DNA of 64,000 nt from Arachis hypogaea (taxonomy: Eukaryota; Streptophyta; Magnoliopsida; Fabales; Fabaceae), in contig NC_092045.1 in assembly GCF_003086295.3 (NCBI RefSeq), forward strand, positions 25,362,890 to 25,426,889, in the 5' to 3' direction. Made by a program: the position numbers and the translations under genes. Positions within the stretch are counted from its first letter, which is position 1, and each line of letters starts with the position of its first letter. This document shows, in pieces, positions 49,900-61,722 of this stretch. The notes beneath the pieces are model-generated. The model saw only the letters and a list, made by a program, of their open reading frames with translations, did no database searches and was not told the DNA's origin.

Positions 49900-52800
49900 T
49901 CACTCAAGTCTCAGTTTTGAGCATTCCTGCTCAAAATTACTTTCCAGATAATGCTTGATTCTCTATCCATTAACAATGAACTTTTTGTCAGAATCAATAT
50001 CCTGAAGCTCAACATATCCATATGGTGATACTCCTGTAATCACATATGGACCCCTCCATCGGGATTTAAGTTTTCTTGGAAACAGTCTGAGCCTAGAGTT
50101 GAAGAGCAGAACTTTTTGTCTTGGCTCAAAGACTCTGGATGACAACTTCTTGTCATGCCACTTCTTTGCCTTTTCCTTATAAATTTTTGCATTTTCAAAG
50201 GCATTGAGTCTGAACTCCTCTAGCTCATTTAGCTGGAGTAATCTTTTTTCACCAGCTAATTGAGCATCCATGTTTAGGAATCTGGTTGCCCAGTAGGCTT
50301 TATGTTCCAGTTCCACGGGCAGATGACAGGCCTTCCCATACACCAGTTGGTATGGAGAGGTTCCTATAGGAGTCTTGAATGCTGTTCTGTATGCCCACAA
50401 AGCATCATCCAAACTCTTTCCCCAATCCTTTCTTCGGGCCATCACAGTCCGTTCCAGGATTCTTTTTAGCTCTCTGTTAGAGACTTCAGCTTGCCCATTT
50501 GTCTGTGGATGATACGGAGTTGCCACTTTGTGGCTAATTCCATATCTGACCATAGCAGAGTATAGCTGTCTATTGCAGAAATGAGTGCCCCCGTCACTAA
50601 TTAGTACTCTAGGAACACCAAACCTGCTGAAGATGTGTTTCTAGAGGAATTTCAGCACGGTCTTGGTATCATTAGTGGGTGTAGCAATTGCTTCTACCCA
50701 CTTAGATACATAGTCCACTGCTACCAGAATGTAAGTGTTTGAGTATGATGGTGGGAATGGACCCATGAAGTCAATTCCCCATACATCAAACAATTCTATC
50801 TCTAATATCCCTTGTTGAGGCATGGCATATCCGTGAGGCAAGTTACCAGCTCTTTGGCAACTGTCACAGTTACGCACAAACTCTCGGGCATCTTTATAGA
50901 GAGTAGGCCAGTAGAAGCCACATTGGAGGACTTTAGTGGCTGTTCGCTCACTTCCAAAATGTCCTCCATACTGTGATCCATGGCAGTGCCATAGGATCCT
51001 TTGTGCTTCTTCTCTGGGTACACATCTGCGGATCATTCCGTCTGCGCATCTCTTAAAGAGATATGGCTCATCCCAGAGGTAGTACTTGGCATCTGAAATT
51101 AATTTCTTTCTTTGCACTCTGCTGTACTCCTGGGGTATGAACCTCACAGCTTTATAATTTGCAATATCTGCAAACCATGGAGCTTCCTGAATGGCAAAGA
51201 GTTGCTCATCTGGGAAAGTCTCAGAGATCTCAGTAGAAGGGAGGGACGCCCCAGCTACTGGTTCTATTCGGGATAGATGATCAGCTACTTGGTTCTCTGT
51301 CCCTTTTCTGTCTCTTGTTTCTATATCAAACTCTTGCAGAAGCAACACCCATCTGATAAGCCTGGGTTTTGAATCCTGCTTTGTGAGTAAGTATTTAAGA
51401 GCAGCATGGTCAGTGTACACAACCACTTTGGATCCCACTAGATAGGATCTAAACTTGTCAATGGCATAGACCACTGCAAGTAACTCTTTTTCTGTGGTTG
51501 TGTAATTCTTCTGTGCATCATTTAGAACATGGCTGGCATAATAAATGACGTGCAGAAGCTTGTTATGCCTCTGTCCCAACACTGCACCAATGGCATGGTC
51601 ACTGGCATCACACATTAGTTCAAATGGCAATGTCCAATCTGGTGCAGAGATGACTGGTGCTGTGACCAGCTTAGCTTTCAGGGTCTCAAATGCCTGCCGA
51701 CACTGTGTGTCAAACACAAATGGTGTGTCAGCAGCTAGCAGGTTACTCAAAGGTTTTGCAATTTTTGAAAAATCCTTTATGAACCTTCTGTAGAATCCTG
51801 CATGCCCTAGAAAGCTTCTGATTGCCTTAACATTGGTAAGTGGTGGTAATTTTTCAATTACCTCTACCTTTGCCTTATCCACCTCTATTCCCCTGCTTGA
51901 AATTTTGTGCCCAAGGAAAATTCCTTCAGTCACCATAAAGTGACATTTCTCCCAATTTAAAACCAGGTTAGTCTCTTGGCACCTTTTCAGGACAAGTGCT
52001 AGGTGATTAAGACAGGAGCTGAATGAGTCTCCATATACTGAGAAGTCATCCATGAAGACTTCCAGGAATTTCTCCACCATATCAGAGAAGATGGATAACA
52101 TGCATCTCTGAAAAGTTGCAGGAGCATTACACAGACCAAAAGGCATCCTCCTGTAGGCAAACACGCCAGAAGGGCAAGTAAATGCTGTTTTCTCTTGGTC
52201 CTGAGGATCTACTGCAATTTGGTTGTAACCTGAATAGCCATTCAAAAAGCAGTAATAATCATGACCAGCTAGTCTTTCTAGCATTTGGTCTATGAATGGT
52301 AAAGGAAAATGATCCTTTCTGGTGGCTGTATTGAGCCTTCTGTAGTCAATACACATACGCCACCCTGTGACTGTTCTTGTAGGAACCAGTTCATTTTTTT
52401 CATTATGAACCACTGTCATGCCTCCCTTTTTGGGGACAACTTGGACAGGGCTCACCCAGGGGCTATCAGAAATAGGATAAATAATCCCAGCCTCTAGTAA
52501 TTTAGTGACCTCTTTTTGCACCACCTCCTTCATGGCTGGATTTAGCCTCCTCTGTGGTTGGACCACTGGTTTGGCATTATCCTCCAACAGGATCTTGTGC
52601 ATGCATCTAGCTGGGCTAATGCCCTTAAGATCACTTATGGACCACCCAAGAGCTGTCTTGTGTGTCCTTAGCACTTGAATCAGTGCTTCCTCTTCCTGTG
52701 GATTTAAAGCAGAGCTTATAATCACTGGAAAAGTGTCACCCTCTCCCAGAAATGCATATTTCAGGGATGGTGGTAGTGGTTTGAGTTCAGGTTTGGGAGG

Positions 52801-52956
52801 CTTATCCTCCTCCTGAGGAATTTTCGAAAATTCCTTTGTTTCCTCTGGTTCTTCTTGATCAGGTTGAGCATCCTTGAAGTTGTCCTCAAGCTCTGATTCT
52901 AGGCTTTCAGTCATATTGATCTCTTCTACCAGAGAGTCAATAATGTCAGCGCCCAT
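49900..52956 (-). pseudogene. pol: E5 pol: RT-RNase H-integrase, two nonsense codons
   Basis: The main frame is 52956-50641, continuing in frame past TAG 50641 (an Arg/Lys position in E3) and another TAG near 49975 to TGA at 49900. Order: acidic linker, [14 protein letters not shown] with [20 protein letters not shown] (motif A Asp is Asn), [13 protein letters not shown] and FMDDFSVYG; RNase H with [17 protein letters not shown] and YTDHAALKY; integrase with the zinc motif ending [23 protein letters not shown] and NGQAEVSNR; and a C-terminal LKSRWRGPY segment. The Asp-to-Asn change should abolish RT. It overlaps the end of gag-protease in another frame because of a one-base insertion near 52983. 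Confidence 0.92.
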
Positions 52957-52960
52957 GCAG

Positions 52961-54907
52961 TCATTTGGTGTGTCTGGATGCTAGCATAGCTTTTACAGCA
53001 TTCAACTTGAACTCATCCTCATTGACTCTCAGGGTTACTTCCCCTTTTTGTACATCAATAAGAGTTCGTCCAGTTGCTAGGAAAGGTCTTCCTAGAATGA
53101 GAGTTGCACTCTTGTGCTCCTCCATTTCCAGCACCACAAAGTCAGTTGGAAAGGCGAATGGCCCAACCTTGACAATCATGTCCTCTATTATGCCTGATGG
53201 ATGTTTAATGGAGCCATCAGCAAGTTGGAGGCATATCCGGGTTGGTTTGACTTCTTCAGTCAACCCAAGCTTTCTAATAGTGGATGCAGGTATTAGATTG
53301 ATACTTGCTCCAAGGTCACACAGGGCTGTCTTGGTGCAAGCACCTTCTAATGTGCATGGTATCATAAAGCTTCCTGGATCTTGAAGCTTTTCTGGTAAGC
53401 TTTTTAGAATGACTGCACTGCATTCTTCAGTGAGAAACACTTTTTCAGTTTCTCTCCAATCCTTCTTATGACTTAAGATTTCTTTCATAAACTTAGCATA
53501 AGAAGGTATTTGCTCAAGTGCCTCTGCAAACGGAATCTTTATTTCAAGAGTCCTTAGATAATCTGCAAAGCGGGCAAACTGCTTATCCTGTTCCGCTTGG
53601 CGGAGTTTTTGAGGATAAGGCATCTTGGCTTTATATTCTTCAACCTTAGATGCTGCAGGTTTATTCCTTGCCGAAGTGGTTGAAGAAGCCTTATTAGAGG
53701 GATTACTGTCAGCACTCTCAGGTGTCTGATCCTCCCTTGGCGTTTGAACGCCAGGAATGGGTGGAAAATGGGCGTTTAACGCCAACTTTTCCCCCTTTTC
53801 TGGCGTTTGAACGCCAGAACTGGGTAGGAAATGGGCGTTTAACGCCAGCTTTCCCCCCTTTTCTGGCGTTTGAACGCCAAAAGTGTTCCTCTCTGGGCTC
53901 TTACTGTCCTCAGAGGGATTTTGAACAGTGGTTTGGTTATCCTCTGTCACTTGTTCCTTATTTGGCTTTTTGCTCTTTTGAGCAGTGTTATTCAGTGTCT
54001 TCCCACTCCTCAGTTGAACTGCTTGACATTCCTCTGTTATCTATTTAGATATTTGCTGTTTTGCTTGATTCAACTGCAGTTCTATGTTCTTGTTAGCAAC
54101 TTTAGTTTCATGGAGCATCTCTTTAAATTCTGCTAACTGTTCTGTCATCAGGAGCAATTGTTGATTAAGCTCAATCATCTGTTCTTGGGGATTAGGATCA
54201 GTGGCTACTGCCAGGACTTCCCCTTTTGGAGAGAACTCATTGCTAGAGTATAAATATTGGTTTCTAGCAACAGTGTCTATAAGCTCTTGAGCTTCTTCAA
54301 TTGTCTTCCTCATGTGTATAGATCCACCAGCTGAGTGGTCTAAAGACATCTGAGCTTTTTCTGTAAGCCCATAGTAGAAGATGTCTAATTGTACCCACTC
54401 TGAAAACATTTCAGAGGGGCATTTTCTTAGCATACCTCTATACCTCTCCCAGGCATTATAAAGGGATTCATTATCCTCTTGTTTAAAGCCTTGGATGTCC
54501 AGCCTTAGCTGTGTCATCCTCTTTGGAGGGTAAAAGTGATTCAGGAATTTGTCTGATAATTGTTTCCATGTCTTTATGCTTGCTGTAGGTTGGTTATTCA
54601 ACCACCTCTTAGCTTGATCTTTTACAGCAAATGGAAACAATAATAGTCTGTAGACATCCTGATCCACCTCTTTATCATGTACTGTGTCAGCAATTTGTAA
54701 GAATTGTGCCAGAAACTCAGTAGGCTCTTCCTGTGGAAGACCGGAATACTGGCAATTGTGCTGCACTATGATAATGAGTTGAGGATTTAGCTCAAAGCTG
54801 CTTACTTTGATGGGAGGTGTACAGATGCTACTCCCATATGCAGCTGTAATGGGGTTAGCATACGACCCCAGAGTCCTTCTGGACTGTTCAATCCCACTTA
54901 AGTCCAT
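52961..54907 (-). pseudogene. gag: E5 gag-protease, one nonsense codon and a frameshift
   Basis: ATG 54907 (MDLSGIEQSRRTLGSY) is preferred over an upstream in-frame codon because RRTLGSY matches the E3 start region. Gag core: ELNPQLIIIVQHN, FPFAVKDQAKRW, KFLNHFYPP, SLYNAWERYRGMLRKCP, IFYYGL, DHSAGGSIHMRK and a coiled coil. TAG at 54041 interrupts before CQAVQLRSGKTL. Then come a linker with repeated GVQTPEKG and LALNAHF peptides (the palindrome array, 53739-53879), MPYPQKLRQ, FAEALEQIPSYAKFMKEI, and protease with CTLEGACTKTALCDLGASIN and LGRPFLATGRTLIDV. The frame ends at 52961 after a one-base insertion near 52983; pol follows in another frame. Confidence 0.9.
53739..53879 (-). repeat. In-frame palindrome array in gag-protease, five units
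   Basis: Five units alternating GGCGTTTGAACGCC and GGCGTTTAACGCC inside an open frame. The unit pair is kept in frame and encodes GVQTP and LALNAHF peptides, so the nucleotide palindrome persists inside translated sequence. Confidence 0.92.
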
Positions 54908-55457
54908 GATGGATAAAGAGAAATGATATGGATGGCAAGTAGATAAAAATATTTTTAAATTTTTTTTTGAATTAACCGAAAAATAAAATAAAAACAAAAG
55001 GAAAATAAAATAAAAAATAAAAATTTCGAAAATTAAAAGAAAATAAGATCAAAACAAATTGAAAACTGAATCAATTAGTTAATTAAAAAGATTTTGAGAT
55101 TAGCAATTAGAAAGATATGATTGAAAAATTTTTATGAAAAAGATTTGATTTTTGAAATGAGGAAAGAGAAAAACAACAAAATGACACCAAACTTAAAATT
55201 TTTAGAAAATCAAACACTAATTTTTCGAAAATTTTAAGGGAAAAACACAAAGAGGACACCAAACTTAGAATTTTTACGGATCAAAAAGGGACCAAAGACA
55301 TGCAAATTCGAAAATTAAAAGAAAAACAAAAGCATGCAATTGACACCAAACTTAAAATATGAAACTAGACTCAACTAAAAGACTCTAAACCAACAAAAAT
55401 AAAACAGTCCTAATCTAAGCAACAAGATAAGCCATCAGTTGTCCAAACTCGAACAAT
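54908..55457 (-). other. E5: AT-rich 5' leader
   Basis: No gene. ACACCAAACTT copies lie at 55183-55193, 55255-55265 and 55343-55353, followed by a short block before the PBS (ATCAGTTGTCCAAACTCG) shared with E11. Confidence 0.75.
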
Positions 55458-55474
55458 CCCCGGCAACGGCGCCA
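55458..55474 (-). other. E5: primer-binding site (tRNA-Asp)
   Basis: CCCCGGCAACGGCGCCA on the plus strand, six bases from the LTR; perfect tRNA-Asp 3' match as recalled. Confidence 0.92.
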
Positions 55475-55480
55475 AAAACA

Positions 55481-56992
55481 TGGTGCACGAAATTGTAATC
55501 ACACTTTTGCAATCCCGCACAACTAACCAGCAAGTGCACTGGGTCGTCCAAGTAATACCTTACGTGAGTAAGGGTCGATCCCACGGAGATTGTCGGCTTG
55601 AAGCAAGCTATGGTTATCTTGTAAATCTTAGTCAGGATATCAGAAATTATCAGGATTGATTGTGAAAAGCAAAAGAACATGAAGTAAGTACTTGTTTTGC
55701 AGTGATAGAGAATAGGTTGAGGTTTTAGAGATGCTCCATCTTCTGAATCTCTGCGTTCCTACTGTCTTCTTCTTCAAGCACGCAAGGCTCCTTCCATGGC
55801 AAGCTGTATGCAAGGGTTTCACCGTTGTCAGTGGCTACCTCCCATCCTCTCAGTGGAAATGTTCAACGCACCCTGTCACGGCACGGCTATCTATCTGTCG
55901 GTTCTCAATCAGGCCGGAATAGAATCCAGTGATTCTTTTGCGTCTGTCACTAATGCCCCGTCTTCAGGAGTTTGAAGCTCGTCACAGTCATTCAATCATT
56001 GAATCCTACTCAGAATACCACAGACAAGGTTTAGACCTTCCGGATTCTCTTGAATGCCGCCATCAGTTCTAGCTTATACCACGAAGATTCTGGTTAAAGA
56101 ATCCAAGAGATATCTACTTAATCTAAGGTAGAACGGAGGTGGTTGTCAAGCACACGTTCATAGTTGAGAATGATGATGATTGTCACGGATCATCACATTC
56201 ATCCGATTCAAGAACAAGTAATATCTTAGAATGGAAGCAAGCATGATTGAATGAAAAACAGTAGTAATTGCATTAATCCATCAAGACACAGCAGAGCTCC
56301 TCACCCCCAACCATGGGGTTTAGAGACTCATGCAGTGGAAGGTATACAAGGAAACGTGTAAAGTGTCATGAGGTACAGATACAATGTCAAAAGATCCTAT
56401 TAATAGTAAGCTAGTAACCTAGGGTATACAGAAATGAGTAAATGACGTAAAAATCCACTTCTGGGTCCACTTCGTGTGTGCTTGGGCTGAGCATTGAAGC
56501 TTTCATGTGTAGAGACTTTTTCTGGAGTTAAACGCCAGCTTTCATGCCAGTTTGGGCGTTTAACTCCCATTTTTATGCCAGTTCCAGCGTTAAACGCTGG
56601 AAATTCTGAGGCTGATTTGCAACGCCGGTTTGGGCCAGGCAAAGTATGGACTATTATACATTGCTGGAAAGCCCAGGATGTCTACTTTCCAATGCCGTTG
56701 AGAGCGCGCCAATTGGGCTTCTATAGCTCCAAAAAATCCACTTCGAGTGCAGGGAGGTCAGAATCCAACAGCATCTGCAGTCCTTTTCAGTCTCTGAATC
56801 AGATTTTTGCTCAGGACCCTCAATTTCAGCCAGAAAATATCTGAAATCACAGAAAAACACACAAACTAATAGTAAAGTCCAAAAAGGTGAATTTTAACTA
56901 AAAACTAATAAAAATATACTGAAAACTAACTAGATCATACTAAAAACACACTAAAAACAATGCCAAAAAGCGTATAAATTATCCGCTCATCA
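55481..56992 (-). repeat. E5: 5' LTR (right)
   Basis: TGGTGCACGAAATTG to ATCCGCTCATCA, 1512 bp, missing 11 bases near 56637 that the left copy has. Confidence 0.95.
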
Positions 56993-56997
56993 AATAC

Positions 56998-58021
56998 CAC
57001 AGACAAGGTTTAGACCTTCCGATTCTCAAGAATGCCGCCATCAATTCTAGCTTATACCACGAAGATTCTGATTAAGGAATCCAAGAGATAAACATTCAAG
57101 CCTTGTTTGCTTGTAGAACGGAGGTGGTTGTCATGCACGCGTTCATAAGTGAGAATGATGATGAGCGTCACATAATCATCACATTCATCATGTTCTTGGG
57201 TGCAAATGAATATCTTAGAACAAGAATAAGCTGAATTGAATAGAAGAACAATAGTAATTGCATTAATACTCGAGGTACAGCAGAGCTCCACACCTTAATC
57301 TATGGTGTGTAGAAACTCCACCGTAGAAAATACATAAGTGATAATGGTGATCATTTGCTTCGGCCCCCAGAGAGGGAACCCGAAGAACCAAGATGAAAAT
57401 ACAATAGTAAAAGGTCCTATTTATAGAGAACTAGTAGTCTAGGATTTACAGAAATGAGTAAATGACATAAAAATCCACTTCCGGGCCCACTTGGTGTGTG
57501 CTTGGGCTGAGCATTGAAGCTTTCATGTGTAGAGACTTTTCTTGGAGTTAAAAGCCAGCTTTTGTGCCAGTTTGGGCGTTTAACTCCCACTTCTGTGCCT
57601 GTTCCGGCATTTAACGCCGGGCAGTCTTGAGCTGATTTGGAACGCCAATTTTGGCCATCAAATCTCGGGCAAAGTATCAACTATTATATATTGCTGGAAA
57701 GCCCAGGATGTCTACTTTTCAACGCAATTGATAGCGCGCCAATTGGGCTTCTGTAGCTCCAGAAAATATACTTCGAGTTCAGGGAGGTCAGAATCCAACA
57801 GCATCTACAGTCCTTTTCAGCCTCTGAATCAGATTTTTGCTCAGGTCCCTCAATTTCAACCAGAAAATACCTGAAATCACAGAAAAATACACAAACTCAT
57901 AGTAAAGTCCAGAAAAGTGAATTTTAAATAAAAACTAATAAAAATATAATAAAAACTAACTAAAACATACTAAAAACATACTAAAATAATGCCAAAAAGC
58001 GTATAAATTATCCGCTCATCA
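56998..58021 (-). repeat. E11: 3' LTR, inner part
   Basis: Resumes after E5's duplication with CACAGACAAGG and ends ATCCGCTCATCA at 58021. Matches 62322-63348 of the other LTR. Palindromes at about 57548-57622. Confidence 0.93.
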
Positions 58022-58502
58022 CAACACCAAACTTAAATTGTTGCTTGTCCCCAAGCAACTGAAAATCAAATAGGATAAAAAGAAGAGAATATACTATAGA
58101 CTCCAAATTATCAATGAAATTTAGCTCCAATTAGATGAGCGGGACTAGTAGCATTTTGCCTCTGAACAGTTTTGGCATCTCACTTTATCCTTTGAGGTTC
58201 AAAATGATTAGCATCTATAGGAACTCAGAATTCAGATAGTGTTATTGATTCTCCTAGTTAAGTATGTTGATTCTTGAACACAGCTACTTTATGAGTCTTG
58301 GCCGTGGCCCAAAGCACTCTATTTTCCAGTATTACCACCGGATACATACATGCCACAGACACATAACTGGGTGAACCTTTTCAGATTGTGAATTAGCTTT
58401 GCTAGAGTCCCCAATTAGAGGTGTCCAGGGTTCTTAAGAACACTCTTTTTTGCTTTGGATCACGACTTTAACCACTCAGTCTCAAGTTTTCACTTGACAC
58501 CT
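58022..58502 (-). other. E11: 3' noncoding tail
   Basis: Begins CAACACCAAACTTAAATTG (internal border block) and matches the E5 and E1 tails. It joins gag directly near 58480, so protease, pol and the extra ORF region have been deleted as one block. Confidence 0.8.
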
Positions 58503-60161
58503 TCACGCCACAAGCACATGGTTAGGGACAGCAACTTGCACTTCAGTAACATCTTCATCCTCTTCAGAGGAAGAATACTCATCAGAGCTCATAAATGGCA
58601 GAAGTAAATCCAATGGAATCTCTATGGTCTCAGTGTGAGCCTCAGATTCCCATGGTTCCTCATTAGGTAACTCATTAAAGGCCAGTGGACGTCCATTGAG
58701 GCCTTCTTCAGTGGCGATCACTGCCTCTTCCTCCTCTCCAAATTTGACCATGTTGATGGCCTTGCACTCTCCTTTTGGATTCTCTTCTGTATTTCTTGGA
58801 AGAGTACTAGGAGGGAGTTCAGTAACTTTCTTACTCAGCCGACCCACTTGTGCCTCCAAGTTTCTAATGGAGGACCTTGTTTCAGTCATGAAACTTTGAG
58901 TAGTTTTGATTAGATCAGAGACCATGGTTGCTAAGTTAGAGTGGCTCTGCTTAGAATTCTCTGTCTGTTGCTGAGAAGAAGATGGAAAAGGCTTGCCATT
59001 GCTAAACCTGTTTCTTCCACCATTATTGTTGTTGAAACCTTGTTGAGGTCTCTGTTGATCCTTCCATGAGAGATTTGGATGATTTCTCCATGAAGGATTA
59101 TAGGTGTTTCCATAGGGTTCTCCTATGTAATTCACCTCTTCCATTGATGGGTTCTCAAGATCATAAGCTTCTTCTTCAGATGAAGCGTCCTTAGTACTGC
59201 CTGGTGCAGCTTGCATTCCAGACAGACTTTGAGAAATCATATTGACTTGCTGAGTCAATATTTTGTTTTGATCCAATATGGCATTCAGAGTATCAATCTC
59301 AAGAATTCCTTTCTTCTGATTCGTCCCATTGTTCATAGGATTCCTTTCAGAAGTGTACATGAATTGGTTATTTGCATCCATTTCAATGAGTTCTTGAGCT
59401 TCTGTAGGTGTCTTCTTCATATGAAGAGATCCTCTAGTAGAGCTGTCCATGACATCTTGGACAGTTCAGACAGACCATCATAGAAGATACCTATGATGCT
59501 CCATTCAGAAAGCATGTCAGAAGGACACTTTCTGATCAATTGTTTGTTTCTTTCCCAAGCTTCATAGAGGGACTCACCTTCCTTCTGTCAGAAGGTTTGG
59601 ACTTCCATTCTAAGCTTACTAAATTTTTGAGGTGGAAAGAACTTTGCCAAGAAGGCATTGACTAGCTTTTCCCAAGAGTTCAGGCTTTCTTTAGATTGTG
59701 AGTCTAACCATATCCTAGCTCTATCTCTTACAGCAAAAGGGAATAGCATAAGTTTGTAGACCTCAAGGTCAACCCCATTGGTCTTGACAGTGTCACAGAT
59801 TTGCAAGAATTCAGCTAAAAATTGATGGGGATCTTCCAATAGAAGTCCATGGAACTTTGCAATTCTGTTGCATTAGAGAAACTAATTGAGGCTTAAGCTC
59901 AAAGTTGTTTGCTCCAATGGCAGGGATAGAGATGCTTCTCCCATAGAAGTCGAGAGTAGGTGCAGTAAAGTCACCTAGCACCTTCCTTGCATTGTTGGCA
60001 TTGTTGTTGTTTTCGGCTGCCATGTCTTCTTCTTATTTGAAGATTTCTATTAGGTCCTCTACAGAGAGTAGTGCTTTAGCTTCTCTTAGCTTTCGCTTCA
60101 AGGTCCTTTCAGGTTTAGGGTCAGCCTCAACAAGAATACTTTTGTCTTTGCTCCTGCTCAT
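58503..60161 (-). pseudogene. gag: E11 gag, frameshifted
   Basis: ATG 60161 (MSRSKDKSILVEADPKPERTL) is homologous to the E9 start. Motifs: ISIPAIGANNFELKPQL, FPFAVRDRARIWLDSQ, KFFPPQKFSKLR, SLYEAWER, GSLHMKKTPTEAQELI, QNKILTQQVNMISQSL, then an Asn/Gln-rich part and ETRSSIRNLEAQVGRLSKKV, ending VPNHVLVA just after the SSSEEDEDVT segment. The end comes before the protease that follows the same segment in E9. Breaks: a stop near 60035, a frameshift near 59865, a TGA near 59585 and a frameshift near 59455. Without breaks it would supply gag only. Confidence 0.85.
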
Positions 60162-61699
60162 ATGAAAGAGAAGAGAACAAAAAAATATGGAATCCTCTAT
60201 GTCACAGTATAGAGATTCCTTGAGATGTCAGAGGAAAAGAAGAATAGAAGGAGGAGGTAGAAGAATTCGAACTTATCAAGAGGGATAGAGTTCGAATTGT
60301 GCATTGAGGAGGAGTGTTAGTCCATAAATACAAGGATGTGAGAAGAGAGGAAGAATTTTTGAAATTAAAGTAAAAGATTTTAAAATAATTAAAAGAAATT
60401 TTGAAAATTTGATTGATGATTTTCGAAAATTAAAGTTGGGAAAGAAATAAAGTGACTTTGAAAAAGATTTTGAAATTAGAATCAAAAGGATATGATTGAA
60501 AACTATTTTGAAAAAGATGTGATTAAGAAGATATGATTGAAAAGTTATGGTTTTAAAGAGATATGATTGAAAAGATATGATTGAAAAACAATTTAAAAAG
60601 ATTTGATTTTTAAAATTAATGACTTGGCTAACAAGAAATTTAAAAGATATGATTCAGACATTAAACCTTTCTCAACAGAAAAGGCAACATACTTGAAATG
60701 TTGAATCAAATCATTAATTGTTAGCAAGTATTTTTGAAAATGGAAAGAAATTGATTTTGAAAATATATGATTTGAAAAAGATTTGATTTTGAAAAATTAT
60801 GGAAGCTTGAAAAAAAATCTGAATTAAAAACAAAATCTTCCCTCTTGTGCCATCCTGGCATTAAACGCCTAGAATGGTATCCATTCTGGCGTTTAACACC
60901 CAAAACTCTACCTTTTTGAGCGTTAAACGCCCAGCCAGGTACCCTGGCTGGCGTTTAAACGCCAGTTTCCTTCCTCACTGGGCGTTTTGAATGCCCAGCT
61001 TTTTCTGTGTAATTCCCCTGCTGCATGTTCTGAATCTTCAATTCTCTGTATTATTGACTTGAAAAGACACAAATAAATTTTTTTTTGAATTTTTAATGAT
61101 GAGGAATAATCAAAATGCAACTAAGATCAAATAAACAATGCATGCAAGACACCAAACTTAGAAGTTTGTATACTATTGACACTAACAAATTGAGAATGCA
61201 TATGAGAAACACACAAAATAAGAGAATTTAAAGATCAGAGCAATTAAATCATCAAGAACAACTTGAAGATTAATGAAGACACATGAATGAATTCGAAAAA
61301 TGCAAGAAGAACAGAAACATGCAATTGACACCAAACTTAAAATTAGACACTAGACTCAAACAAGAAACATAAAAATATTTTTGATTTTAAGATTTTATAA
61401 TTTTTTTTGGATTTTTTGAAAATTATATGGAAACGAAAATAAAGAGATTCAAAATTTTTCATAAGAATTCCAGGAATCATGCAATGTTAGTCTAAAGCTT
61501 TAGTCTAAAAAGATTAGACATGGCTAGCCAAGCTTTAGCAGGACATTACATTCAAGAGCTAAATTGATGAGAATCAATCAGCTTTGGTGATGATGAAAAC
61601 ATCACCTTGAAACTCTAGAATTCATTCTTAAAAATTCTGAAGAAAAGATACATAATCTAAACAACAAGATGAACCGTCAGTTGTCCAAACTCAAACAAT
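60162..61699 (-). other. E11: 5' leader with palindromes
   Basis: About 1.5 kb, AT-rich, no gene, with AGATATGATTGAAAAG-like repeats near 60480-60600 and ACACCAAACTT copies at about 61150 and 61328. Five palindrome units (GGCATTAAACGCC, GGCGTTTAAACGCC and others) lie at 60856-60999. Confidence 0.75.
60856..60999 (-). repeat. Palindrome array in E11 leader, five units
   Basis: Five GGCGTTWAACGCC-like units at 25-35-bp spacing upstream of gag, a different location from E5 and E9. Confidence 0.85.
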
Positions 61700-61716
61700 C
61701 CCCGGCAATGGCGCCA
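61700..61716 (-). other. E11: primer-binding site, one mismatch
   Basis: CCCCGGCAATGGCGCCA, the tRNA-Asp site with AACGG changed to AATGG, six bases from the LTR. Confidence 0.88.
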
Positions 61717-61722
61717 AAAACT

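Larger units (their letters stand above)
45481..56992 (-). mobile_element. E5: full-length Athila-like element
   Basis: 11512 bp with LTRs of 1521 and 1512 bp and a perfect duplication AATAC (45476-45480 and 56993-56997). Minus-strand order: 5' LTR, PBS, leader, gag-protease, RT-RNase H-integrase, post-pol stem-loop, palindrome array, an extra sense ORF and a 3' noncoding tail. By eye about two dozen substitutions and an 11-bp deletion separate the LTRs (about 1.6%). It is the innermost element of the right-hand nest. A few nonsense codons and a frameshift inactivate it. Confidence 0.95.
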
